In this document: piece after piece, positions 52,953-61,156 of the stretch | How the letters are laid out: the number at the start of each line of letters is the position of its first letter | Position numbering within the stretch: position 1 is the stretch's first letter | NCBI GenBank assembly: GCA_035378985.1 | Contig: DAOSUR010000011.1 | Coordinates: forward strand, 1-64,000 | Length of the DNA stretch: 64,000 nt | Reading direction: 5' to 3' | From: Anaerohalosphaeraceae bacterium | GTDB taxonomy: Bacteria > Planctomycetota > Phycisphaerae > Sedimentisphaerales > Anaerohalosphaeraceae | The notes under the pieces: model-generated | Seen by the model: the letters and a program-made list of their open reading frames with translations, nothing else | Databases searched by the model: none | What the model was told of the DNA's origin: nothing | Program-made: the position numbers and the translations under genes

Positions 52953-53343
52953 ACAATTTCCCTTTCGATTTCCAGCCGAATCCTCGGCTTTGATGATAAT
53001 AGACTTTGTCGCTGTGTACACTCAATAGAGGCAGACTGTATCCGAAGAAACCGGATGCGTCAAGAAGTGTTTTTCGAGAAAATCGGACGCAAAATATCAG
53101 ATTCCGCCCGCCCCCCCCCATAAAAAAACCTTCGGCAGAAATCATCCTGCCGAAGGTCCCGCCAAAATAAGCCAAACCTCCCTTGGCTCACCGTCCATTA
53201 ATATATATCGCATTTTTCCGTGTTTTTCGCAATAAGGAAAAATCCCTATTTTTGAAAATTATTTTTCCCATCGGTTTTTACGGGGTTTCTATCTATAGAA
53301 CCACCCTCAAACAAATAACAACATCTCCTTATTTCATAACGAG
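52953..53343. other. Intergenic region upstream of eno
   Basis: 391 bases between the alpha/beta hydrolase end and eno. It holds the hydrolase terminator (53122-53157) and a C9-10 run just before it; the eno promoter must lie in 52960-53100 but no clear -35/-10 pair was identified. No gene or RNA was seen. Confidence 0.4.
53122..53157 (-). terminator. Rho-independent terminator of the hydrolase transcript
   Basis: On the minus strand an 11-bp stem (53128-53138 with 53147-53157), 8-nt loop, then a T tract (53128-53122). It lies about 185 bases past the hydrolase stop. Confidence 0.8.
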
Positions 53344-54351
53344 TTATCTTTTATCTGCTTCCGGGGCGGATTCTTCAGAACTCCGGAGATGCTCAATCCA
53401 TTCTTTCCAAATCGTTTGATAGGTTTGCAAATCCTGAAGAAACCCTTCGTTGTGGCTGCCGGAAATCCGGGAAAATTGTTTGGGCGGGTTGGCACTGTCA
53501 AATATCTTCTGCCCAAATTCAAAAGGAACAATCTCATCTTCCGGGCTGTGAATAACCAGGATGGGAATATGAACTTTCCGAACAGCTTGAACCGTATTAA
53601 ATCGAAACCGAGCAAACCATCGGATTGGAAACCACGGATAATAGTGCCGCCCCATATCAACGATAGAGCTGAACGTGCTTTCAATGACCAAGCCGGCCGG
53701 CTGGGGTCCCGCCTGCTCGGCCAACCGGGCCGCCAGATTGGCGGCCACCGCCCCGCCCAGCGATTGCCCGTATAGGACAATCGTCTCCGGCGGAATCTGA
53801 CGGACTTCGGTGAGCCATTTCCAGCAGGCCGCCGCATCCCGATAGACCCCTTCTTCCGAAGGACGCCCGCCGCTGCGTCCATACCCGCGATAGTCAAAAA
53901 TCAGACAGTTCAGACCCCATTCTCGAAACAGCAGCAGTGAATCGAGCCGATGGCTGATGTTGCCCGCATTGCCGTGAGAGAAAAGAATGGTATAAGAAGC
54001 GTTTTGGGCGGGTACGAACCATGCGTCCAGTTCAATCCCGTCCTCCGTGTAAATCTTGACGGATTCATAAGGCAGACCGACTTCTTCCGGGCGCCAGTCG
54101 TGTTCCCGCATCGGATAAAAGACAAGCCGCGGCTGGAACAGCCAAAGCATCAAGGCCAGGCCGACATATACCGCCGCCGCCATCGCCAACAGAGACACCA
54201 GCACACCCATCCATCGGCCCTTCCGAAATCGCTGATACAGAAAGAAAAGACACAGTCCCGCCGCTGCTGTCAAAACAAAAAAACGAAACGATGCCGCTTG
54301 GCCTATCTGCGCGGACAAATCAGCAACGCTGATACTCCCCGGCTCATGCAT
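53344..54351 (-). CDS. Membrane-anchored alpha/beta hydrolase
   Basis: 335 residues from the ATG at 54351 (AGGG upstream; a longer frame adds 30 residues without signal character). Two hydrophobic segments lie near the N-terminus (about 22-40 and 48-75; LLAMAAAVYVGLALMLWLF). The catalytic domain has FSHGNAGNISHRLDSLLLF for the oxyanion hole, nucleophile Ser in YGQSLGGAVAANL, Asp in HSPEDEIVPFE and His in SGSHNEGFLQD. This fits the ABHD13/ABHD17-like, serine-aminopeptidase group. Substrate unknown; membrane lipids or acylated proteins are common for such enzymes. Confidence 0.85.
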   Translation of the reverse strand: MHEPGSISVADLSAQIGQAASFRFFVLTAAAGLCLFFLYQRFRKGRWMGVLVSLLAMAAAVYVGLALMLWLFQPRLVFYPMREHDWRPEEVGLPYESVKIYTEDGIELDAWFVPAQNASYTILFSHGNAGNISHRLDSLLLFREWGLNCLIFDYRGYGRSGGRPSEEGVYRDAAACWKWLTEVRQIPPETIVLYGQSLGGAVAANLAARLAEQAGPQPAGLVIESTFSSIVDMGRHYYPWFPIRWFARFRFNTVQAVRKVHIPILVIHSPEDEIVPFEFGQKIFDSANPPKQFSRISGSHNEGFLQDLQTYQTIWKEWIEHLRSSEESAPEADKR

Positions 54352-54419
54352 TTTCTCAGCCCTTGATTTTCTCCCATCAGAATTCGAGACGGCCGATTTG
54401 TCCAGAGAAAACTTTCTAC

Positions 54420-54453
54420 AAAAAAACAGCCGCGGGGGCACGCCCCCCGCGGC
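54420..54453 (-). terminator. Rho-independent terminator of the ASH-domain gene
   Basis: A 10-bp GC-only stem (54429-54438 with 54444-54453) on the minus strand is followed by TG and a seven-T run. It ends the transcript about 45 bases after the stop at 54496. Confidence 0.88.
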
Positions 54454-54495
54454 CTATGGTTAACCTGCACACGGGAAGTACACAATTGGAACCGA

Positions 54496-55632
54496 CTACA
54501 GCTTCTTCAGGTCCTCCAGAAGAATCTGGATTTTCGTCTGCAATTCTGCAGCCGCAGGTCCGATCACAAAGTCACCGGGACAGTTCCGGCCGTCAATCTT
54601 CAGCAAAACGGCCTTCAGCGTCGCCGCCGCCATCCCGTAGTTCTTCTGTTCGATAAAGGTCTGAGCCGCTTCCAGCAGATACCGAACAGCCGCCAGACGA
54701 TGAACGGCGGATTTCCCCCAGCCGACGCCCTTCAGTGTGCCGGCAGCCGCCGATTCATCAAAGAAGGTCAAAATCGCCTGAATCTGCTGTGCACAGGTCA
54801 GGGGTACAACCCCTTCGCCGGTCAGCGTGATCTCGACCCGAGCCGTATCAGGGTCATTGCTCAGCAGCACCAGTGTCGCCGAAGACGTCCCTTCCGCCGC
54901 AGGAGTAAACAGCACACCCAGAACCGTGCTTTCGCCCGCCTGCAGGGTTACGGACGCCTGACGCAGCCCCGTTGTGTAGAACTGGAAGGTGTCTTCCTGT
55001 TCCAGATACACGGCGGCAATCGTCAGAGGCGCATCGCCGATGTTGGACACCGTCAGGAACTGCTCCCCGAAGGTGCCGACCTGAACCTGTCCAAAGTCCA
55101 CAGCCGTCAGCGAGACCTCAATCGCAGGCACAGGTTCGGGTTCTTCAGGTTCTTCAGGTTCCTCGGGCTCCTCAGGCGTCTGGTCCACCCAGGCCAGATG
55201 CAGCGTCAGCCGATAATCGCCCTCCGCAAAACAGTCCACTCGGATGGCAAAGGGTGTCCCGTCCCCATACAGCCCTGAAATCACCTGATTGGCCAAATAC
55301 AGCTCGGTCGTCCCGGCTGTCACAGGAACCCCGTCAACAGCAAAAGCGGTTCCGTACAGGGTTACATAGGGGTCGGGCAGACCGTTGTAAGCCGTGGTAA
55401 TCAGCAGCATATCATCAATCTGACCGCCGTAGATATTCACCACAGCCCCGCTGGCCGCATAGACATCGCCCATGTAGTAGGAGTTTTTGATATGGGCCCC
55501 GGGGAGAAGATTGACGGTTGCATCCTCAATCCACACATAACCGAGGATTTCCCCGGTGATATCCACGGTTACGCCGCCTGTGTACACCTCATCCGCCCGG
55601 CAGAGGGAAACGGATGAGAGCATCACGGCCAA
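54496..55632 (-). CDS. Secreted ASH-domain protein with frame-broken signal peptide
   Basis: The open frame gives 378 residues from a TTG at 55632. Residues about 15-125 are beta-rich (VTVDITGEILGYVWIEDATV), then an E-E-P linker (TPEEPEEPEEPEEPEPVP), then an ASH/Hydin-type beta sandwich about 165-275 (VDFGQVQVGTFGEQFLTVSN, VLLSNDPDTARVEITLTGEG), and a helical C-terminus about 285-378. The start is odd: the only ATG with a good GGGGGT ribosome site is at 55676, in another frame that stops after 17 codons. That frame supplies a charged n-region and this frame supplies the hydrophobic core (ALLAVMLSSVSLCRA). One indel near 55640-55650 would join them into a normal signal peptide. Structural surface protein; exact role unknown. 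Confidence 0.72.
   Translation of the reverse strand: MAVMLSSVSLCRADEVYTGGVTVDITGEILGYVWIEDATVNLLPGAHIKNSYYMGDVYAASGAVVNIYGGQIDDMLLITTAYNGLPDPYVTLYGTAFAVDGVPVTAGTTELYLANQVISGLYGDGTPFAIRVDCFAEGDYRLTLHLAWVDQTPEEPEEPEEPEEPEPVPAIEVSLTAVDFGQVQVGTFGEQFLTVSNIGDAPLTIAAVYLEQEDTFQFYTTGLRQASVTLQAGESTVLGVLFTPAAEGTSSATLVLLSNDPDTARVEITLTGEGVVPLTCAQQIQAILTFFDESAAAGTLKGVGWGKSAVHRLAAVRYLLEAAQTFIEQKNYGMAAATLKAVLLKIDGRNCPGDFVIGPAAAELQTKIQILLEDLKKL
55133..55175 (-). repeat. 9-bp tandem repeat coding for a Glu-Glu-Pro linker
   Basis: About four to five copies of a unit reading E-E-P on the minus strand, inside the ASH-domain gene. Acidic Pro linkers like this separate surface domains and may vary in copy number between strains. 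Confidence 0.75.
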
Positions 55633-55676
55633 CAGAGCACCTGCAGGCCTGTCCGAATCTCTCGATACGTTTTCAT

Positions 55677-55937
55677 GGTTCTACCCCCAATCAGAGAATG
55701 GTACTGACGAATTATCGACTCTCTGTAAAGTATACACCCAAAATCATCTAATGCCAAACTGCCCAACTTAACCATAAAATCACCATAAAATCTCGGAATT
55801 ATCAGACTATGCCGATAAAAACATACCCCTAAGAAACTCCACTAATTTTTTTGATTTTTTAGAAAAACAAATTTGATTTCAGCAAATATATGAGTATATT
55901 GTAATATAATCATATTTAGAGGTTACTGAAGCAAGCA
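55677..55937. other. AT-rich divergent intergenic region
   Basis: 261 bases between the ASH-domain gene and the first ArsR gene. It contains an exact 11-bp tandem duplication (55772-55782 and 55783-55793) and A/T runs. The arsR-side promoter and operator are listed separately. No gene seen. Confidence 0.4.
55885..55910 (+). promoter_or_regulatory. Candidate operator and -10 of the first ArsR block
   Basis: AATATA (55885-55890) and TATATT (55895-55900) form an inverted repeat with a 4-base spacer, directly followed by TATAAT (55905-55910), 28 bases before the ArsR-family ATG. Such an A/T palindrome overlapping the promoter is where ArsR/SmtB repressors bind. Confidence 0.5.
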
Positions 55938-56279
55938 ATGGAAGACAAAAAACTTCGCCCGGAATTGTTGGAACTTTATGAAAAACAGGCCTTGGTTACA
56001 CAGGCGATGGCCCATCCGCTTCGGATTGCCATCTTGAATGTCCTGCGGCAGGGCCCCTGCTGCGTTCAGGATATTGTCCGTCAGGTCGGCGGCAAGCAGT
56101 CCAATATCTCCCGCCATCTGGGGATTTTAGTCAATGCGGGCATTCTGCAGTATGAAAAGAAAGGGCTTCACGTTTATTACACCCTGAAAAGACAATGCGT
56201 CCTTCGTTTTTTAGACTGCCTGTCGGACTATCTGAAGGAACAAATCGAAACAGATAAGAAACTTCTGCAATTCATCTGA
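55938..56279 (+). CDS. ArsR/SmtB-family repressor
   Basis: 113 residues. The winged helix is clear: MAHPLRIAILNVLRQGPCCV, then QVGGKQSNISRHLGILVNAG and YEKKGLHVYYTLK. A Cys pair in GPCCVQDI, at the position where ArsR proteins bind As(III) (ELCVC), may bind a metalloid or thiol. It heads a run of eight closely spaced genes and probably represses them from the A/T operator just upstream. Another ArsR-family gene at 61157 is a distant relative with the classical motif. The inducer could be arsenic, an organoarsenical or another soft metal. Confidence 0.88.
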   Translation: MEDKKLRPELLELYEKQALVTQAMAHPLRIAILNVLRQGPCCVQDIVRQVGGKQSNISRHLGILVNAGILQYEKKGLHVYYTLKRQCVLRFLDCLSDYLKEQIETDKKLLQFI

Positions 56280-56294
56280 CGGAGCGGCGAGCCG

Positions 56295-57629
56295 ATGGAT
56301 TTTCTCAAACAGGAATGGAAAAAACTGGTCGGAATCATCGGGGTTTTTCTGGCCTGCTTTTATCTGCCGCTGGGCTGGCCGCGGTTTGACAACGCCGTGT
56401 TCGAATCCCTTCATCTGGTCAAATGGTATGCCCGCGAGCATGTGCTGCTTTGTCTGGTGCCCGCCTTTTTCATTGCCGGAGCCATTACCGTCTTTCTCAG
56501 CCAGGCCTCCGTGATGAAATATCTGGGTGCCCGGGCCAACAAAGTGCTGGCGTACGGCGTTGCCTCCATCTCCGGCACTATTCTGGCCGTCTGCTCCTGC
56601 ACAGTGCTGCCGCTGTTTGCAGGCATCTATCGAATGGGGGCGGGACTGGGACCGGCCTGCGCTTTTCTGTATTCCGGACCGGCGATCAACATTCTGGCGA
56701 TTATCCTGACCGCCCGCATCCTCGGACTGGAACTGGGCATCGCCCGGGCGGTCGGGGCCGTCCTCTTCAGCATCCTCATCGGCCTGATTATGCATTTTCT
56801 CTACCGCAAAGAAGAACTGCAGAAGGCCGATGCACAACTGATGATGCCCACCGAACAGGTCAGCCGTCCCCTTCGGCAGAACGTCATTTTGATGGGGCTG
56901 ATGATCGGCATTCTGGTTTTTGCCAACTGGGCCCGCAGCGGGGATGTCCGGGCGGTCTTTCTCTGCTGTCCCGGCGGCCTGACAACGTACACAATGGAAG
57001 GAACTATCGTCCGGCAAACCGAGCAGCAGGTCCTCCTCAAAGACCGAACCGGTACCGAACACATCATCCCCGCCGAGCAGATTCAGCAGGTCCGCCCCGT
57101 GGAAAAAAATCCTCTTTACGAGGCGATTTATAAAATCCGCTGGGGCCTTACAATCGGGCTGCTGGTGCTGCTCCTTGGGCTGGTGCTGCTGTGGATTGAC
57201 AAAGAAGAACGCATCCACTGGCTTCAGTCCACATGGGGATACGCCGTACAGATTCTGCCGCTGCTGCTGTTCGGCGTGCTGATAGCCGGCTTTCTGCTCG
57301 GTCGCGTGGGGCACGAAGGGCTTATCCCATCGGTCTGGATTCAGAAAGCCGTCGGCGGCAATTCCGTCTGGGCCAATCTGTTCGCCTCCGTCGCCGGGGC
57401 ATTTATGTATTTTGCCACATTGACGGAGGTGCCCATTCTGCAGGGTCTCCTCGGTGCCGGAATGGGCAAAGGACCCGCGCTGGCCCTCCTGCTGGCCGGA
57501 CCGGCTTTGTCGCTGCCCAATATGCTGGTTATTCGGTCCATTCTGGGCACGCAGAAAACCGTTGTCTTTGTTTCGCTGGTCATCGGAATGGCAGCCCTGT
57601 GCGGAATGATTTTCGGAGCGTTCTTCTAA
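56295..57629 (+). CDS. ArsP-like permease (PF03773-type) with inserted beta segment
   Basis: 444 residues and about 8-10 membrane helices. The core has ISGTILAVCSCTVLPLFAGI, a Cys-containing segment of ArsP-type permeases, and the repeat partner GAGMGKGPALALLLAGPALS. ArsP proteins export trivalent organoarsenicals; others of this superfamily move different soft metals. Between helix sets (about 220-275) there is a hydrophilic stretch with VRQTEQQVLLKDRTGTEHII that looks like a small beta domain, not usual in short ArsP. It starts 15 bases after the ArsR gene and is followed within 5 bases by trmO. Confidence 0.82.
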   Translation: MDFLKQEWKKLVGIIGVFLACFYLPLGWPRFDNAVFESLHLVKWYAREHVLLCLVPAFFIAGAITVFLSQASVMKYLGARANKVLAYGVASISGTILAVCSCTVLPLFAGIYRMGAGLGPACAFLYSGPAINILAIILTARILGLELGIARAVGAVLFSILIGLIMHFLYRKEELQKADAQLMMPTEQVSRPLRQNVILMGLMIGILVFANWARSGDVRAVFLCCPGGLTTYTMEGTIVRQTEQQVLLKDRTGTEHIIPAEQIQQVRPVEKNPLYEAIYKIRWGLTIGLLVLLLGLVLLWIDKEERIHWLQSTWGYAVQILPLLLFGVLIAGFLLGRVGHEGLIPSVWIQKAVGGNSVWANLFASVAGAFMYFATLTEVPILQGLLGAGMGKGPALALLLAGPALSLPNMLVIRSILGTQKTVVFVSLVIGMAALCGMIFGAFF

Positions 57630-57634
57630 ATCGT

Positions 57635-58120
57635 ATGGAAATGCATTTGAAAGCCATTGGAATCATTCATACTCCCTTCTGTCAGGCCGACGGAACACCG
57701 ATTCAGTCAGCGGCGGCGCGTCAGGCCCGCGGCCGACTGGAGATATTTCCGGAGTATGCGGAAGGTCTTTCAGACCTGGAGGGCTTTGAGCGCATCTGGC
57801 TTCTTTACTGGTTTGACCGCGCCGCCGCCCCGCAAATGAAGGTGGTCCCCTTTCTGGACACCGGTCCTCGAGGCCTCTTTGCCACACGGGCACCCTGTCG
57901 GCCCAATCCGATTGGAATGTCCTGTGTAAAGCTCCTGAAAATTGAGAACAATTTAATTGAGATAGAAGACGTCGATATTCTCGACAACACCCCGCTGCTG
58001 GACATCAAACCGTATGTGCCGGCGTTTGACGTGTTTGATGTCAGAAAAATTGGCTGGCTGCAAAACAAAAAGCCGGAAAACCGGCAGGCAGATCAGAGGT
58101 TTTGGAGAAAGGAATTCTGA
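57635..58120 (+). CDS. trmO: TrmO-family tRNA methyltransferase
   Basis: 161 residues of the TrmO/YaeB (formerly TsaA) fold, which N6-methylates the t6A37 base of some tRNAs using SAM. Signatures: IGIIHTPF at the start, LEGFERIWLLYWFDR, and RAPCRPNPIGMSCVKLLKIE. The ATG at 57635 is 6 bases after the permease stop; the open frame upstream overlaps the permease in another frame and is not coding. It is found in arsenic/metal operons of other anaerobes, so it may modify something other than tRNA, but this is conjecture. Confidence 0.85.
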   Translation: MEMHLKAIGIIHTPFCQADGTPIQSAAARQARGRLEIFPEYAEGLSDLEGFERIWLLYWFDRAAAPQMKVVPFLDTGPRGLFATRAPCRPNPIGMSCVKLLKIENNLIEIEDVDILDNTPLLDIKPYVPAFDVFDVRKIGWLQNKKPENRQADQRFWRKEF

Positions 58121-58121
58121 G

Positions 58122-58355
58122 ATGAAAAAAATCCAGATTTTAGGGACGGGCTGTCCCAAATGCAAAAAGCTGGCAGAGAATGCCGAACTTGCCGCCAAAG
58201 AACTGGGGATTGAATATCAAATTGAGAAAATCACGCAGATTAACGACATCATGAAAATGGGGGTGATGATGACGCCGGCGCTGGCTGTCGATGGGGTGGT
58301 CAAGGTCGTCGGCAAGGTTGTTTCCCCCGAAGACATCCGAACCATGCTTGTCTGA
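58122..58355 (+). CDS. Small thioredoxin-fold redox protein (CPKC)
   Basis: 77 residues, cytoplasmic, beginning KKIQILGTGCPKCKKLAENA: a C-x-x-C site at the first helix. VMMTPALAVDGVVKVVGKVV supplies the cis-Pro region. This matches the small redox-active disulfide proteins of anaerobes, relatives of glutaredoxin-like thioredoxins. GAAAGGA precedes the ATG, one base after the trmO stop. It probably passes electrons within this operon, for instance to arsenate reductase. Confidence 0.87.
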   Translation: MKKIQILGTGCPKCKKLAENAELAAKELGIEYQIEKITQINDIMKMGVMMTPALAVDGVVKVVGKVVSPEDIRTMLV

Positions 58356-58389
58356 AACAGAAACTTTTTTTGCGAAAGGAGACCGTACT

Positions 58390-58767
58390 ATGACTTCCGG
58401 CAATTCCTGTGCGTGCAGCGGCGGAACAACACTGATTTTCGCCTGTTCGGGGGCTGCCGACGTCGGAGCCGTCGCCGACCGGGCCGCCCGCAAAATGATG
58501 CAGATGGGCCTCGGAAAGATGTTCTGCACCGTCGGCATCGGCGGACGCATCAGCGGCATCCTGAAAACCACCGAGGCCGCCGAAAAGATTCTGGCCGTGG
58601 ACGGCTGTCCGCTCAACTGCGTCAAGCAGTCGCTCGAGCTGGCCGGCTTCAAGAAATTTCGGCATCTCCAGCTGGCGGATTTGGGGATGGAAAAAGGCAA
58701 AACCCCCGTCAGCGACGAAGCCGTTGAAAAAGTCGCCGCCAAAGGCAGAGAACTGCTGACCGATTGA
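58390..58767 (+). CDS. DGC-domain putative zinc-binding protein
   Basis: 125 residues. The DGC signature is present (LAVDGCPLNCVKQSLELAG), preceded by FACSGAADVGAVADRAARKM and Cys-rich SGNSCACSGG at the N-terminus. DGC proteins are uncharacterised, predicted to bind zinc through conserved Cys, and often sit with thioredoxins and permeases of the ArsP type. AAAGGAG lies before the ATG. Between the CPKC protein and a membrane thioredoxin it may act as a metal or arsenic chaperone (inference). Confidence 0.85.
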   Translation: MTSGNSCACSGGTTLIFACSGAADVGAVADRAARKMMQMGLGKMFCTVGIGGRISGILKTTEAAEKILAVDGCPLNCVKQSLELAGFKKFRHLQLADLGMEKGKTPVSDEAVEKVAAKGRELLTD

Positions 58768-58793
58768 GCACAGTGCCATAAACAAGGAAAGTG

Positions 58794-59384
58794 ATGGAGA
58801 TTCTTCTTCCGCGTCCCTGCTGCGGTCCCGGCGGATGGATGGTTTGGCTGCTGACAGCGGCAGGGGTGTGGCTGTTCATTCAATGGATGCAGCCGATTAT
58901 CCGTTCGAAAGGGGGTACAATGAACAAGACCGTTAAGATTCTGATTGTTGTCGGGTTGGCGGCGGCGGTGCTGCTTGTTTTCGCCGCCAGACATTCCAGA
59001 ACCGACAAGACAGCCTCGGCCTCGGCGCATTCTCTTTTCCAGCCGACAGGTCCCTCTTCGCTGCCGCGTCTGGTGGACCTCGGCGCCGGCAAGTGCATCC
59101 CCTGCAAAATGATGGCCCCCATCCTCGAATCACTGAAAAAAGAATATGCCGGCAAATTTGATGTGGTTTTCATCGACGTCTGGGAAAAACCGGACGAAGG
59201 GGCACAATACGGCATCCGAATGATTCCGACACAGATTTTCTTTGATCCGTCCGGCAAAGAACTGTTCCGCCACGAAGGATTCTTTTCCAAAGAAGATATT
59301 CTGGCCAAATGGAAGGAGCTGGGCTTTGACTTTTCCGCCCCGGCGGGTGAATCGGCACCGCAAACAGAGACTCTGTCTCCATAA
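58794..59384 (+). CDS. Membrane-anchored thioredoxin-like protein (CIPC)
   Basis: 196 residues from the ATG at 58794 (AAGGA upstream). A strong AAAGGGGG also precedes an in-frame ATG at 58920, which would give 154 residues; both products may be made. The longer form has two hydrophobic helices (WMVWLLTAAGVWLFIQWM and ILIVVGLAAAVLLVFAA), the shorter one. The thioredoxin domain (about 85-185) has CIPC in LGAGKCIPCKMMAPIL, cis-Pro in IRMIPTQIFFDPSG. Orientation should place it outside the cytoplasm. It resembles the C-terminal domain of the next gene product and probably receives electrons from CcdA. Confidence 0.83.
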   Translation: MEILLPRPCCGPGGWMVWLLTAAGVWLFIQWMQPIIRSKGGTMNKTVKILIVVGLAAAVLLVFAARHSRTDKTASASAHSLFQPTGPSSLPRLVDLGAGKCIPCKMMAPILESLKKEYAGKFDVVFIDVWEKPDEGAQYGIRMIPTQIFFDPSGKELFRHEGFFSKEDILAKWKELGFDFSAPAGESAPQTETLSP

Positions 59385-59404
59385 AGAAAAAGGATGAAAC
59401 CTGT

Positions 59405-60337
59405 ATGAAGCATTTTTCCTTTGTCTTGCTTTTGCTTGTATTCCTCTGTGTACTTGTTGTCACCAAAGCCGAGGAAACCCCGCCGGCTTCCAAACAAACC
59501 GTTCAGCAGCTTTATCCGGATTTAACGCAGGGAGCCCTTTCGCTGGCGGTTCTCGAGGACCTCCCGGAGGGCATCCTGCTGCAGGCGGGCTCGGTGCAAA
59601 TTACGCTGGATACAATCGCCAAACTCATCGATTCCCAGCCCGCTTCCGTCCGTGACGAGTTCAAAAACAATGCCTTCTTCCTTTTGGAGCAGGAAGCCGT
59701 TCAGAGAATTCTCCCGGAACTTGCCAAACAGGCGCTGGCCTCCACCGGGACCGAGCCGCCGAAGGAGGATTTTGCCCTGATGGAGCAATTCTTCCAGACA
59801 GTCGTCTTTCAATCCCTCCAGGTGTCCGAGCCGGAAATAAAAACCTTTTACGAGGCCAACCCGGACCTGTTCGGCGGGGCCTCCTTTGAGCAGGTCAAGG
59901 CGCCGCTGAAAGCGTATCTGCTCGACCGGAAAAAACAGCAGGCCGCCTCCGAGTACATCCAAAAACTCGGAGAGCAGATTCCGATCCGTGTCTCTAAAGA
60001 CTGGCTCATCAAACAAGCGCAGGCGGCCCTCGAGAATCCCGTGGACAAGGCCCGCCGCAGCGGAAAACCGTCTTTGGCGGACTTTGGGGCCGACGGCTGC
60101 CGCCCCTGCGAGATGATGACTCCCATCCTCGAAACCCTTCGCAAAAAGTACGAAGGGAAATTGAATGTCGTGTTTGTTCACATACGCAAACACCCGATTC
60201 TGGCCTCCCGATACGGCATCCAGGCCATCCCCGTTCAGATTTTCTATGATGCATCCGGCAAAGAGGTCTTTCGGCACGAAGGGTTCTTCCCTCAGGACGA
60301 AATCGAAAAAAAATTAAAAGAAATCGGAGTGCCCTAA
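59405..60337 (+). CDS. Exported protein with parvulin/SurA-like N-terminus and thioredoxin domain (CRPC)
   Basis: 310 residues with signal peptide (FVLLLLVFLCVLVVTKA). Residues about 35-200 are helical with a layout like the N-terminal chaperone part of SurA/PpiC (ILLQAGSVQITLDTIAKLID; VSEPEIKTFYEANPDLFGG) but no parvulin domain. Residues about 215-308 are a thioredoxin domain with CRPC in FGADGCRPCEMMTPIL and QAIPVQIFYDASGKEVFRHE, close to the preceding gene product. The TAA overlaps the next ATG by one base. A chaperone coupled to disulfide reduction of an exported partner is the inference. This pairing is not a usual family. Confidence 0.82.
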   Translation: MKHFSFVLLLLVFLCVLVVTKAEETPPASKQTVQQLYPDLTQGALSLAVLEDLPEGILLQAGSVQITLDTIAKLIDSQPASVRDEFKNNAFFLLEQEAVQRILPELAKQALASTGTEPPKEDFALMEQFFQTVVFQSLQVSEPEIKTFYEANPDLFGGASFEQVKAPLKAYLLDRKKQQAASEYIQKLGEQIPIRVSKDWLIKQAQAALENPVDKARRSGKPSLADFGADGCRPCEMMTPILETLRKKYEGKLNVVFVHIRKHPILASRYGIQAIPVQIFYDASGKEVFRHEGFFPQDEIEKKLKEIGVP

Positions 60338-61035
60338 TGCAGGAGCTGTTCGCCCAGCTGACCCGTGCCGTAGAAGGCGCCGGATGGATTGCCGTATTTG
60401 CTTCCTTCATCTGGGGCGTACTGAGCATCCTGCTAAGCCCCTGCCATCTGGCCAGCATTCCGCTGATTGTAGGGTTTATCGACGAACAGGGACGGATTTC
60501 CGCCCGACGGGCCTTCTGGATTTCGCTGCTGTTTTCCGTCGGGATTCTGACAACGATTGCGGCGATTGGGGCCCTGACCGCCGCTGCCGGACGAATGATG
60601 GGCGATGTCGGCAAATACGGAAACTATTTTGTTGCACTCATCTTTTTCGCCGTAGGGCTGCATCTTGTAGAGGTCATTCCAATGCCCTGGTCCGGACCGG
60701 GACAGGTGAACACACGACGCAAAGGACTTTTGGCGGCCTTCTTTCTCGGACTGATTTTCGGCATCGCGCTGGGGCCGTGCACGTTTGCCTATATGGCCCC
60801 GATGCTTGCCGTGACCTTCAAACTGGCCTCTGCCCATACGGTTTACGGCATTTTTCTGCTGCTGATGTACGGCATCGGTCACTGCTCCGTCATCGTCCTG
60901 GCGGGCACCTTTACCGAGGCGGTTCAGCGGTATCTGAACTGGAATGAACAATCCAGGGGAGCCGTCCGATTAAAGAAAATCTGCGGCGTTCTGGTCCTGC
61001 TGGCCGGACTGTGGCTGATTTACACCGCCCCGTGA
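60337..61035 (+). CDS. CcdA/DsbD-type membrane electron carrier
   Basis: 232 residues with six membrane helices of the CcdA family. The two functional Cys lie in LLSPCHLASIP and IALGPCTFAYMAP. CcdA takes electrons from cytoplasmic thioredoxin and hands them to external thioredoxin-like proteins. The two membrane or exported thioredoxins directly upstream are clear partners, so the group forms a complete reductive relay. It starts on the last base of the upstream stop. It ends the first arsenic block, 121 bases before the second ArsR gene. Confidence 0.88.
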   Translation: MQELFAQLTRAVEGAGWIAVFASFIWGVLSILLSPCHLASIPLIVGFIDEQGRISARRAFWISLLFSVGILTTIAAIGALTAAAGRMMGDVGKYGNYFVALIFFAVGLHLVEVIPMPWSGPGQVNTRRKGLLAAFFLGLIFGIALGPCTFAYMAPMLAVTFKLASAHTVYGIFLLLMYGIGHCSVIVLAGTFTEAVQRYLNWNEQSRGAVRLKKICGVLVLLAGLWLIYTAP

Positions 61036-61119
61036 AACCGAAGGGTTTTGAATACCCAAAACGGCAGAAAAACAGAATCCGAAAAATTTTTTCTTTTCAG
61101 AAGAAAACCGCCGCGCTAT

Positions 61120-61141
61120 TATATGCGTATATGTGCATATA
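61120..61141 (+). promoter_or_regulatory. ArsR operator-like palindrome
   Basis: TATATGC (61120-61126) and GCATATA (61135-61141) form a perfect 7-bp inverted repeat with an 8-base spacer, ending 15 bases before the arsR ATG. The size and A/T-GC pattern are those of ArsR operators. Confidence 0.72.
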
Positions 61142-61156
61142 TACAGAAAGAGGCAT

